A DNA stretch of 11,169 nt from Anaerolineales bacterium UBA2029. Its GTDB lineage: Bacteria; Chloroflexota; Anaerolineae; Aggregatilineales; Aggregatilineaceae. How positions within the stretch are numbered: position 1 is the first letter of the stretch; each line of letters begins with the position of its first letter. The DNA lies in assembly GCA_002332795.1 (NCBI GenBank), contig DDBP01000050.1:1-11169 (forward strand), given 5' to 3'. Positions 1-5,956 of this stretch are shown one piece after another. The position numbers were made by a program, and so were the translations under genes. The notes beneath the pieces were generated by a model. It did not search any database and was not told where the DNA came from. It worked only from the letters and a program-made list of their open reading frames with translations.

Positions 1-700
1 CGACGAAGCGGCGGACGCGCGGGTGCTGTGGGCGGCACAGGGCGTAGACATCCCCGTCTACATCGTGCCCAACGGCGTGCACCTGGACGAGTTCGCCGCG
101 CTGCCCCCCAGGCATGTTGCCCGCGCGCGCTGGAACCTGGGTGAAGGGCCGGTCGTGCTGTTCCTGGGGCGGCTGCACGAGCGCAAGGGCGTGCAACTGC
201 TGCTGCCCGCCTTCGCCGGAGCGCTGCCACATGTGCCGCAGGCGCGGCTGCTGATCGCCGGGCCGGACGAGGGGATGCTGGCCGCGTTGCAGGCGCAGGC
301 CCGCGCGTTGGGACTTGAGGAGCGCGTCGTCTTCACCGGCCTGCTGACCGGTCCCGACCGGATGGCAGCGCTGGCCGCTGCCGATCTCTTCGCCCTGCCC
401 GCCGAAGGCGAAGGCTTCTCGATGGCCGTCCTGGAGGCGCTGGCCTGCGGGCTACCCGTCCTGCTGACGCCCGGCTGTCACTTCCCGGAAGCGGCAGAGG
501 CAGGGGCAGGCGTGATCGTCCCCCGCGCGGTCGAGCCGCTGCGGGAGGCGCTGATCGATCTGCTGGGCGACGCCGATCGCCGCGCGGCCATGGGGCGGGC
601 GGCGCGCGCCCTGGTGGAGTCGCGCTACACCTGGCCGCAGATCGTCGCGCAGATGGAAGCAGCCTATGCCGCCGTGATCGCCAGGGGAGCGCGCCGATGA
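1..700 (+). CDS. Glycosyltransferase, GT4-like GT-B fold (3' part; start lies upstream of the window)
   Basis: The frame is open from base 2 and ends with TGA at 698-700, so only the C-terminal ~232 residues are present; an internal GTG at 23 is unlikely to be the true start. The visible part is the nucleotide-sugar-binding Rossmann half of a GT-B enzyme. A VPNG turn (65-76) leads into the domain, followed by LGRLHERKG (about 163-189), the usual GT4 beta-strand and loop contacting donor phosphate. An E-x7-E motif has glutamates at codons 410 and 434 within EGFSMAVLE, as in retaining GT4 enzymes, and is followed by ALACGLPVLLT. A YTWPQIVAQM helix near the C-terminus is typical of the family's last helix. 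The expected role is cytoplasmic transfer of a sugar from an activated donor to a growing glycan. The stop overlaps the flippase start (ATGA, 697-700), so the two are probably translated together. Donor and acceptor are unknown. Confidence 0.93.
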   Translation, partial: DEAADARVLWAAQGVDIPVYIVPNGVHLDEFAALPPRHVARARWNLGEGPVVLFLGRLHERKGVQLLLPAFAGALPHVPQARLLIAGPDEGMLAALQAQARALGLEERVVFTGLLTGPDRMAALAAADLFALPAEGEGFSMAVLEALACGLPVLLTPGCHFPEAAEAGAGVIVPRAVEPLREALIDLLGDADRRAAMGRAARALVESRYTWPQIVAQMEAAYAAVIARGARR

Positions 701-2250
701 CTGCTGAGATGCCTCTGCCCGCCCCGCCGACGGCGTCCGGCGGCTTCAGTTCGGCGGCGGCGCAACGGGCCGCCCGCAATGCCACCGCGCTGGCGATCTC
801 CAACGTCGTCTCCAAAGGCGTGCTCTTCGCCTGGCAGTTGGTGCTGGCTCGCTGGCTGGGGGCGGAAGGTTATGGCGTCTACGGGACGATTGGGGCGCTG
901 ATGGCTGTCGGCGCGGCGATTCCCGACTTCGGCATGGGGCTGATCGTCATCCGCGACGTGGCCAATCGCCCGCAGGACGCCAACCGCTATCTGACGGCGA
1001 CCCTGGCGCTGCAACCGATCCTGGCCGCGCTGGGCTACGCCGTGCTGATCGTCGCCGCCTTCCTCTTCGGCTACGACGCCGAACTGCGCGCGTTGCTGGC
1101 CTTCGCCGCGCTGAACCTGCTGGTAGATGCGCTGGGCAACATGTGCCATAACCAGTTGCTGGCCATCGAGCGCATGGTCATCCCTGCTGCTATCGCCACT
1201 GGCCACGTGATCGTCCTGGTCATCCTGGCCGGGATCGCGCTGGCGGCGGGCGCGGGGTTGTGGGGACTGTACGCCGCGACGTTGATCGCCGGGCTGTTGC
1301 GGGCGGCGGTCTATTGGGCGGCGTTGTTGCGCGTCGGGGCACACCCTCAGTTCCCCGTAGACTGGGGTCTGGCACACTCCCTGCTGGTCGCCGGCTGGCC
1401 GATTGCCGTGACTTCTTTCCTGGCCCTGGCCTATCAGCACGCCGACAAGCTGATCACCACCGCGCTGATCGGCACCGAGGGCACCGGTCAGCTCACGGCG
1501 GGCTTCGTCATCGTCTTCGGCGTAATCGAGTTGCTGAGCACGACTGTGCTCGTCGCCGTCTTCCCCTTGATGTCGCGCACCTACGCGGGCGGGCAGCACC
1601 GCCTGTTCGAGGTCATGCTGGAGAAGCTGGCCTTCCTGAACCTGACGGTGAGCCTGCCCATCGCCATTTTTACCTCACTGCTGGCCGTGCCGCTGGCAGG
1701 GTGGCTCTTCGGGGCGGATTTCACGCGCACCGCTGACGTGCTGCGCATCCTGATCTGGTACACCGTCGTCGCCATGATCTCCGCCGTGTTCGCCAAGGCG
1801 CTGCTGGTGCAGAACCGACAGCGACGGCTAATGGTGATCCGCGTGAGCGGGCTGTTGCTCAACATCGCCCTGTTGCTGGTGTTGTTGCCCACGCTGGAGG
1901 TGCCCGGCGCGGCGGTCGCCACCCTGATCGCCGAATCCGTCATTCTGCTGGCGGTCGTGCGCTCGTTCCACTTTCCGGCGGACTGGTGGGCGCGCACGCT
2001 CCATCACCTGTGGCGGCTGGGGGTGGTCGGCGCGGCGCTGACCGTGATAGTGCTGGCGCTGCGGACGGTACACCCCTTGCTGGCGGCGTTGGTCGGCGCG
2101 CCGGCGTATGTGGCGCTGTTGCTGCTCAGCGGGGCATTCGCCCGCGACGACTGGGACCTGATCTATCGTCTGGCAACGGCCATGCCCGGCGGGGCGCTCA
2201 TCGGGCGCTGGTGGCGACGGGAGTTGATTTCACCGCCCTCTGGATCGTAA
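697..2250 (+). CDS. Polysaccharide/oligosaccharide flippase, Wzx (RfbX)-like, MOP superfamily
   Basis: This 517-residue, strongly hydrophobic protein has about 12-14 membrane segments after a short polar N-terminus. Family hallmarks are LARWLGAEGYGVYG in the first helical hairpin (about residues 51-64) and DFGMGLIVIRDVAN following the second segment (about 88-101). A central charged segment HADKLITTALIG (about residues 248-259) matches the start of the second half of polysaccharide biosynthesis transporters. Length is normal for the family (about 450-520). Wzx proteins move lipid-linked oligosaccharide units across the cytoplasmic membrane before polymerisation. The ATG sits in the ATGA overlap with the glycosyltransferase stop, which supports coupling and a shared glycan pathway. 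The last ~40 residues (after about 477) are a polar cytoplasmic tail. The specific glycan (capsule, exopolysaccharide or glycoprotein sugar) cannot be told from this gene. Confidence 0.92.
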   Translation: MTAEMPLPAPPTASGGFSSAAAQRAARNATALAISNVVSKGVLFAWQLVLARWLGAEGYGVYGTIGALMAVGAAIPDFGMGLIVIRDVANRPQDANRYLTATLALQPILAALGYAVLIVAAFLFGYDAELRALLAFAALNLLVDALGNMCHNQLLAIERMVIPAAIATGHVIVLVILAGIALAAGAGLWGLYAATLIAGLLRAAVYWAALLRVGAHPQFPVDWGLAHSLLVAGWPIAVTSFLALAYQHADKLITTALIGTEGTGQLTAGFVIVFGVIELLSTTVLVAVFPLMSRTYAGGQHRLFEVMLEKLAFLNLTVSLPIAIFTSLLAVPLAGWLFGADFTRTADVLRILIWYTVVAMISAVFAKALLVQNRQRRLMVIRVSGLLLNIALLLVLLPTLEVPGAAVATLIAESVILLAVVRSFHFPADWWARTLHHLWRLGVVGAALTVIVLALRTVHPLLAALVGAPAYVALLLLSGAFARDDWDLIYRLATAMPGGALIGRWWRRELISPPSGS

Positions 2251-2292
2251 AATCCGGGCAGCAGACAGAGGCGGTTCAGTACGGGGGGCACG

Positions 2293-3042
2293 ATGACTGT
2301 CAGGGGCGGAGCACGGTACGCGCGGCTTTTGGGGGTGTGCTCGTTGTTGCTGAGCATGCTTGCCGTTCCCTGCGCTCAGGCGCAGGACTCTACTGGTCAG
2401 CTTTGCCAGGACTATCCGCAGTTCTGCGTGCCGAGGGTTGGGCGCGTGGGCGCGCCTGCGGCTCCGGGTAGCTGGCAGGCCGCCCGTGCCGTGCGCGGCA
2501 TGACGCCGGACGGGTATTTCTTCATCGGCGATCCGGCGGCCCCTGCGCAGTTCATGCTCTTCTACAGCTTCACCTGCATGCACTGCAGCGGCTACTACAA
2601 GATCGAGCTTCTGTCTTTCATCCGGGACTACGTGCTCTCCGGGCAGGCGGCCTTGCGCGTGGCCATCCTTTCCTTCTCCATGCAACCCTATTCAGACAAT
2701 GCCGCGCTGGGAGCCATCTGCGCCGGCGAGCAGGGGGCGTTCTGGGAGATGCAGCACGAGTTGCTCTACCGCGGGAGCGCCGACGGCCCAACGGTGGCCT
2801 TCGAACTTCAGGCCATCGAAGCGCTCGCCCGCGCGCTGGGCCTGGATGCCGAACGGCTCATGACCTGTATTCAGACGGGACAGTACCGTTTTCTGCTGGA
2901 TCGCTACAGGATGATGGCGCTCGACGCGGGCGTTTCGGCGACGCCCACGCTGCTCTTTCGCCTGGCTGACTCCTCGTCGTGGCAGAAGACCGCCCGCAGT
3001 TACTCCAACCTGGCGCAGATCGTAGCCGACGCAGAGCGGTAA
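2293..3042 (+). CDS. Secreted DsbA-like thioredoxin-fold protein (CMHC active site)
   Basis: The protein has 249 residues. Residues 1-30 form a Sec signal peptide: basic MTVRGGARYAR, hydrophobic LLGVCSLLLSMLAV, then AQA with probable cleavage before Q31. Neither early cysteine sits in a proper lipobox, so it is probably not a lipoprotein. The thioredoxin fold starts near residue 75. FYSFTCMHCSGYY contains the redox pair C95/C98, and SATPTLLF carries the cis-proline (P218) that faces it. The inserted helical region has CAGEQGAFWEMQHELLY (from C143), typical of the DsbA_4 (thioredoxin_4) group. C143 and C192 could form a second disulfide, as could C38/C45 near the mature N-terminus. The likely role is oxidation or isomerisation of disulfides in exported proteins. 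The start follows a G-run at 2283-2288, a poor ribosome site only 4 nt upstream, so initiation may depend on the preceding operon. Only 42 nt separate it from the flippase, but no functional link is evident. Confidence 0.86.
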   Translation: MTVRGGARYARLLGVCSLLLSMLAVPCAQAQDSTGQLCQDYPQFCVPRVGRVGAPAAPGSWQAARAVRGMTPDGYFFIGDPAAPAQFMLFYSFTCMHCSGYYKIELLSFIRDYVLSGQAALRVAILSFSMQPYSDNAALGAICAGEQGAFWEMQHELLYRGSADGPTVAFELQAIEALARALGLDAERLMTCIQTGQYRFLLDRYRMMALDAGVSATPTLLFRLADSSSWQKTARSYSNLAQIVADAER

Positions 3043-3064
3043 TCCCCCCCTTGTCAGGTTCGAA

Positions 3065-3094
3065 TTGACAGTATACAGAAAGCCCATCTATAAT
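3065..3094 (+). promoter_or_regulatory. Consensus sigma70-type promoter of the IclR gene
   Basis: A perfect -35 box TTGACA (3065-3070) is separated by 18 nt from a perfect -10 box TATAAT (3089-3094). Transcription should begin near 3101, giving a leader of about 57 nt before the TTG start at 3158. The stretch is visibly AT-rich compared with the surrounding genes. A promoter this close to consensus usually needs a repressor, which fits the palindrome just downstream. Confidence 0.85.
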
Positions 3095-3104
3095 TCTAAA
3101 AAGA

Positions 3105-3139
3105 CATTTCAGTTATCGAAATGATTCTGAATTTCGAAA
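3105..3139 (+). promoter_or_regulatory. Operator candidate downstream of the IclR promoter (probable autoregulation site)
   Basis: CATTTC (3105-3110) and GAAATG (3118-3123) form a perfect 6-bp inverted repeat with a 7-nt centre, starting about 11 nt after the -10 box. A second short palindrome, TTTCGAAA (3132-3139), follows before the ribosome site. IclR-family regulators commonly bind TTTC...GAAA-like palindromes at their own promoters. Assignment to this regulator is an inference. A related 17-mer lies at the aldehyde dehydrogenase promoter (4306-4322). Confidence 0.6.
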
Positions 3140-3157
3140 CGAGGTGAGGATACCGCT

Positions 3158-3931
3158 TTGACCGCGAACGACGATATCAGTACCACTGCCCTGAAGGCGC
3201 TGCGCGTGCTCGAAGCCGTCGCCGCGTCCTCGCATCCTGTCAGCCTGTCGGATGTGGCGCAGGCGCTATCTCTCGACAAGAGCACCACTTATCGGATGCT
3301 CAACACGCTGGCTGGCGCAGGCTACGTCGTGCGCGACGACGCTTCGAAGCGCTACAGCCTGAGCTACAAGGTGGTGATGCTCAGCCGCAATCTGCTGGCC
3401 GAGAACGAAACGTCGCGCCTCAGCCGTCAGGTGTTGGAAGAACTGACGGCGGCCACGGGCGAGACCGTCTATCTCAACGTGCTGGATGGCTTTCAGACGG
3501 TGGTCATCCAGAAGGTCAAGGGCAGTCAACTGGTCGCGGTGGACTTTCAGATCGGTGACCGCTCTGAGTTGCACTCCACTTCTATTGGAAAAGCGTTGCT
3601 GGCTTTCCAGGATGTGCGCTTCATCGAGGAGGTGATCGCCGCTGGCCTGCCCAAGAGAGCCAGCAACACCATCACCGATCCCCATACCTTTCGGCAAGAG
3701 ATGCAACGTATCCGGTCGCAGGGCTACGCCATAGACAACCGCGAGTTCTCGGACAACATGCGCTGCATTGCCGCGCCTATCTTTGAGCATGGAGGGCGTG
3801 TGCGCATAGGCATCAGCATTTCCGGGCCAGACACGCGCTTCACGCTCGACAAGCTGGAAGAACTGAAAGACCCGCTGCTGAAAGCCGCCTGGTCGCTGTC
3901 GGAGCGGTTGGGCGGAACCCCCTGGAAGTAG
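3158..3931 (+). CDS. IclR-family transcriptional regulator
   Basis: The protein has 257 residues. An N-terminal winged helix-turn-helix (about 8-70) includes ALKALRVLEAV, SLSDVAQALSLDKSTTYRML (recognition helix) and the wing RDDASKRYSLSYKV. The C-terminal IclR effector domain (about 85-250) shows HSTSIGKALLA (139-149), GYAIDNREFSDNMRCIAAPIF (189-209, including C203) and GISISGPDTRF. Such domains bind small catabolites, often sugar acids or aromatic acids, and the protein acts as a dimer or tetramer on DNA. The TTG start is chosen because GAGGTGAGG (3141-3149) sits 8 nt upstream and no in-frame ATG gives a better fit. Length is typical for the family. A consensus promoter and palindrome precede it. 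It lies upstream of, and on the same strand as, the dehydrogenase/transporter operon, which is its most likely target besides itself; both operator candidates are downstream of their -10 boxes, consistent with repression. The inducer is unknown. Confidence 0.95.
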   Translation: MTANDDISTTALKALRVLEAVAASSHPVSLSDVAQALSLDKSTTYRMLNTLAGAGYVVRDDASKRYSLSYKVVMLSRNLLAENETSRLSRQVLEELTAATGETVYLNVLDGFQTVVIQKVKGSQLVAVDFQIGDRSELHSTSIGKALLAFQDVRFIEEVIAAGLPKRASNTITDPHTFRQEMQRIRSQGYAIDNREFSDNMRCIAAPIFEHGGRVRIGISISGPDTRFTLDKLEELKDPLLKAAWSLSERLGGTPWK

Positions 3932-3969
3932 CCTTCAAAGGCGGCCAGAGCTAAAGCAAGCGTAAAAGC

Positions 3970-4076
3970 CTGGCTCGCTTCGGTTGACCTCACAGCCTCG
4001 CTGTGCCTGGCTCGCCCCCTCACACGTGGCTGAGGGAGCAGGGAGGCGCGTCAGCGCCGAGCGGGGGTGAGGTAAA
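3970..4076. repeat. Palindrome-rich dispersed intergenic repeat, copy 1
   Basis: The first 24 bases (3970-3993) recur exactly at 9729-9752. The last 46 bases (4031-4076), read on the minus strand, match 11088-11133 at about 41 of 46 positions. The block is bounded by ACCTCAC (3987-3993) and its inverse GTGAGGT (4067-4073). Inside are several small hairpins: CACAGC/GCTGTG with a 3-nt loop (3991-4005), CCCTCA/TGAGGG (4017-4036) and GGCGC/GCGCC with a 4-nt loop (4045-4058). It has no coding capacity that looks real. It resembles a miniature palindromic (REP/MITE-like) element and lies just after the IclR gene, where it might also weaken read-through. No poly-T tract follows IclR, so this is not a canonical terminator. 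Confidence 0.7.
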
Positions 4077-4082
4077 GTTTAA

Positions 4083-4121
4083 GGACAGCCTCCCTGTTCG
4101 AGAGACGCTCAATGGCTGTCC
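4083..4121. repeat. Inverted repeat, 8-bp arms
   Basis: GGACAGCC (4083-4090) pairs perfectly with GGCTGTCC (4114-4121) across a 23-nt centre. It directly abuts repeat copy 1 and is probably another module of the same composite intergenic repeat. No T-run follows, so it is not called a terminator. Confidence 0.5.
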
Positions 4122-4179
4122 GCCCTTGTCCCACGCGAGGCGCGGAGAAGGGGAGCACCTGTGCGAGGTCTGGTAAGTC

Positions 4180-4230
4180 CCCTCGCCCTGCGACGCAGTC
4201 GCGAGGGAGAGGAGATTTAGGGGTGAGGGG
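4180..4230. repeat. Nested palindrome ending in a GGGGTGAGG motif
   Basis: Outer arms CCCTCGC (4180-4186) and GCGAGGG (4201-4207) enclose CTGCG-A-CGCAG (4188-4198). The right side continues to GGGGTGAGG near 4219-4227, the same kind of end motif as in the other intergenic repeats. Together with the two preceding modules it makes 3970-4230 a composite repeat zone between the IclR gene and the promoter of the aldehyde dehydrogenase operon. Confidence 0.5.
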
Positions 4231-4277
4231 CAGATACGGCCAGAAGCTGAGAATGCATCCTCGTCTGGCGTGAGCAG

Positions 4278-4307
4278 TTGACAAATGCCGCAAATCAAGC
4301 GTACAAT
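4278..4307 (+). promoter_or_regulatory. Strong sigma70-type promoter of the aldehyde dehydrogenase/ABC operon
   Basis: TTGACA (4278-4283) and TACAAT (4302-4307) are separated by 18 nt, the same geometry as the IclR promoter. Initiation near 4314 would give an untranslated leader of about 180 nt before the ATG at 4496. The region is AT-rich against a GC-rich background. Confidence 0.8.
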
Positions 4308-4322
4308 TTCAATAGTTGATAT
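4306..4322 (+). promoter_or_regulatory. Operator candidate at the operon start site
   Basis: ATTTCAATAGTTGATAT is a 17-base imperfect palindrome (TCAA-TAG-TTGA core, with A/T and T/A outer pairs) overlapping the last two bases of the -10 box and covering the likely start of transcription. It aligns without gaps to ATTTCAGTTATCGAAAT (3106-3122) upstream of the IclR gene at 12 of 17 positions with the same centre. A protein bound here would block initiation. The IclR product is the obvious candidate, by inference. Confidence 0.5.
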
Positions 4323-4327
4323 ACGTT

Positions 4328-4454
4328 CTTGGAATGTGAATAGCTGATCGATTTTGCCGTCGTCCTTTTCGGATAGTGTAAGCGGCACGATCGCCTGTCG
4401 GTAGTTTCTCGTATTCTCAAAGGCGACCGGCGGGCGGGGTTTGCACATTCCGAG
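4328..4454 (+). promoter_or_regulatory. Possible structured 5' leader (branched RNA fold) of the operon
   Basis: CTTGGAATGTG (4328-4338) can pair with CACATTCCGAG (4444-4454) over 11 positions with one G-U pair. Within this closing helix are two further stems: TGCCGT/GCGGCA (4355-4360 with 4382-4387, one G-U), topped by GTCC/GGAT (4362-4365 with 4371-4374), and TCGCCT/AGGCGA (4391-4396 with 4421-4426). This makes a three-way-junction-like fold. ATTCTC (4413-4418), in the loop of the last stem, is complementary to GAGAAT (4484-4489), which overlaps the ribosome site. It is not a riboswitch class I recognise, and no intrinsic terminator is visible, so any control would act on translation or RNA stability. 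Confidence 0.35.
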
Positions 4455-4495
4455 ATCAATAGACCCTGATACGCTGCTTTGAGGAGAATTCGGGC

Positions 4496-5956
4496 ATGCG
4501 AATGTTGATTAACAGCCAATGGGTTGATTCCTCCGATGGTCAGCGCATAGAAGTGCGCAACCCCGCCACAGGCGAAGTCCTCGACACAGTGCCGCGGGCC
4601 ACCCTGGATGATGTCGCCAAAGCTGTCGCTGCTGCGCAGGAAGGCAAGCAGCGCATCGCCCGGATGCCCGCTCACGAACGCGCCGCCCTGCTCTTCCGCA
4701 TTGCCGATGCGCTGGAACAAAATCTGGAAGCGCTGGCTGCATTGCTGGCCCAGGAAAACGGCAAACCCATCCGTCAGACGCGCGACGAAGTGCGCGTGAC
4801 GGCCCGCATCTTCCGCGGCTTCGGCGAAGAAGCCAAGCGCCTGTTCGGGCGGGTGGTGCCGATGGACGCTGTGCCGGGGCAGGAACGTCACCTGGCTCTG
4901 ACAGTGCGTCAACCTCTGGGTGTGGTTGCCGCCATTGTGCCTTTCAACTACCCCGTCGAACTCTACGCCCACAAGGCCGCTCCAGCGCTGGCCGCTGGCA
5001 ATGCCGTCATCGCCAAACCCCCGTCGGAGTGTCCCCTGACGTTGCTGAAGATCGCGCAAATCATGGAGGAGGCGGGCATGCCTCCGGCGGCGCACCAGAT
5101 GATCACCGGCCCTGGGGCAGTCATTGGTGAGTATCTGGCATCGCATCCGGATATTCAGTTGATCACCGTGACCGGCAGCACGGCCACCGGACGGCGCATT
5201 GCCGAGCTGGCGTCCAGGAATCTCAAGCAGGTGCACCTGGAACTGGGCGGCAACGACGCCATGATCGTCTGCGGTGACGCCGACCTGGAAAAGGCAGCCA
5301 ATGCCGTAGTCCTGGGGCGGCTGGCGCGTGGCAACGGGCAGATCTGCTGCGCGGTGAAGCGCGTCTTCGTCGAGCACACCGCCTATGACGCCATGGCCGA
5401 ACTGTTGACGGAGCAGGCCCGCAAACTGAAGGTGGGCAACCCGCTCGAAGAGGATACGGATGTCGGCCCGCTGATCAACCAGAAGGCGGCTGAGGCGGTG
5501 GAAGCTTCTGTCCAGGAGGCGGTGCGCGCGGGGGCCGTGGTGACCGCAGGCGGGCATCGCCGTGATGCCTTTGTCGAGCCGACGGTGCTGACCCGCGTCC
5601 CCCTGAACGTCAGGCTGTTTGAGGAAGAGGTATTCGGCCCGGTCGCGCCGCTGGTGGAGTTCAAGTCCATCGAGGAAGCGACCAGCCTGGCCAACCATAG
5701 TCCCTACGGCCTGCAGGCGGCGGTGTTCACCAGAGACATTTCGCGCGCCTTCGACATTGCCTACCGTATCCAGGCGGGTGGCGTCATCATCAACTGGTCG
5801 TCGGCGCTGCGGGTGGAAACCCTGCCCTTCGGCGGCATCAAGCTGAGCGGCTACGGTCGTGAGGGTATTCACGACACCCTCGAGGAAATGACCTACCAGA
5901 AGACGATCATCGTTCACAACGCCTTTTCGGAAAGCGCGTGGGACGTTTCCAAATGA
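4496..5956 (+). CDS. Aldehyde dehydrogenase, NAD(P)+-dependent (ALDH superfamily)
   Basis: The protein has 486 residues, the full normal length for the family. It oxidises an aldehyde to the carboxylate in the cytoplasm. The catalytic set is complete: N151 (PFNYP, oxyanion hole), K174 (AKPPSE, cofactor ribose/phosphate), GSTATG (227-232), general base E249 in ELGGN, nucleophile C284 in GQICC, and E378/F380 in EEEVFGP. Three residues after K174 there is Ser (S177), where strictly NAD-dependent enzymes usually have Glu; this hints that NADP+ can be used. The closest familiar groups are lactaldehyde, succinate-semialdehyde and GapN-like enzymes, but the substrate cannot be assigned. The ATG at 4496 is preferred over the in-frame ATG at 4502 because GAGGAG (4481-4486) lies 9 nt upstream of the first. 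It is the first gene of the operon, and its stop overlaps the ATPase start (ATGA, 5953-5956). Placing it ahead of a sugar importer suggests it oxidises a product of the imported compound. Confidence 0.94.
   Translation: MRMLINSQWVDSSDGQRIEVRNPATGEVLDTVPRATLDDVAKAVAAAQEGKQRIARMPAHERAALLFRIADALEQNLEALAALLAQENGKPIRQTRDEVRVTARIFRGFGEEAKRLFGRVVPMDAVPGQERHLALTVRQPLGVVAAIVPFNYPVELYAHKAAPALAAGNAVIAKPPSECPLTLLKIAQIMEEAGMPPAAHQMITGPGAVIGEYLASHPDIQLITVTGSTATGRRIAELASRNLKQVHLELGGNDAMIVCGDADLEKAANAVVLGRLARGNGQICCAVKRVFVEHTAYDAMAELLTEQARKLKVGNPLEEDTDVGPLINQKAAEAVEASVQEAVRAGAVVTAGGHRRDAFVEPTVLTRVPLNVRLFEEEVFGPVAPLVEFKSIEEATSLANHSPYGLQAAVFTRDISRAFDIAYRIQAGGVIINWSSALRVETLPFGGIKLSGYGREGIHDTLEEMTYQKTIIVHNAFSESAWDVSK

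Noticed and set aside
664..1599. A long minus-strand reading frame opposite the flippase
   Set aside because: It is rich in Gln, Arg, Asp and His with no domain sense, the usual antisense shadow of a GC-rich membrane-protein gene that has clear family motifs on the plus strand.
3931..3942. GCCTT-CA-AAGGC palindrome right at the IclR stop, considered as a terminator
   Set aside because: The stem is only 5 bp with a 2-nt centre and no T-run follows.
3970..4230. CRISPR-like array made of the repeated palindromes
   Set aside because: The repeated modules differ from one another, are not evenly spaced, and no cas gene is present.
4020..4448. Possible small minus-strand gene(s) in the gap between the IclR and dehydrogenase genes
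   Set aside because: The frames run through palindromic repeat modules and across the promoter, have no ribosome site and no recognisable protein features.
4295..5917. A 540-codon minus-strand frame opposite the aldehyde dehydrogenase
   Set aside because: The plus-strand dehydrogenase has every catalytic residue, a ribosome site and a promoter; the antisense translation is low-complexity His/Gln/Arg-rich and matches no family.
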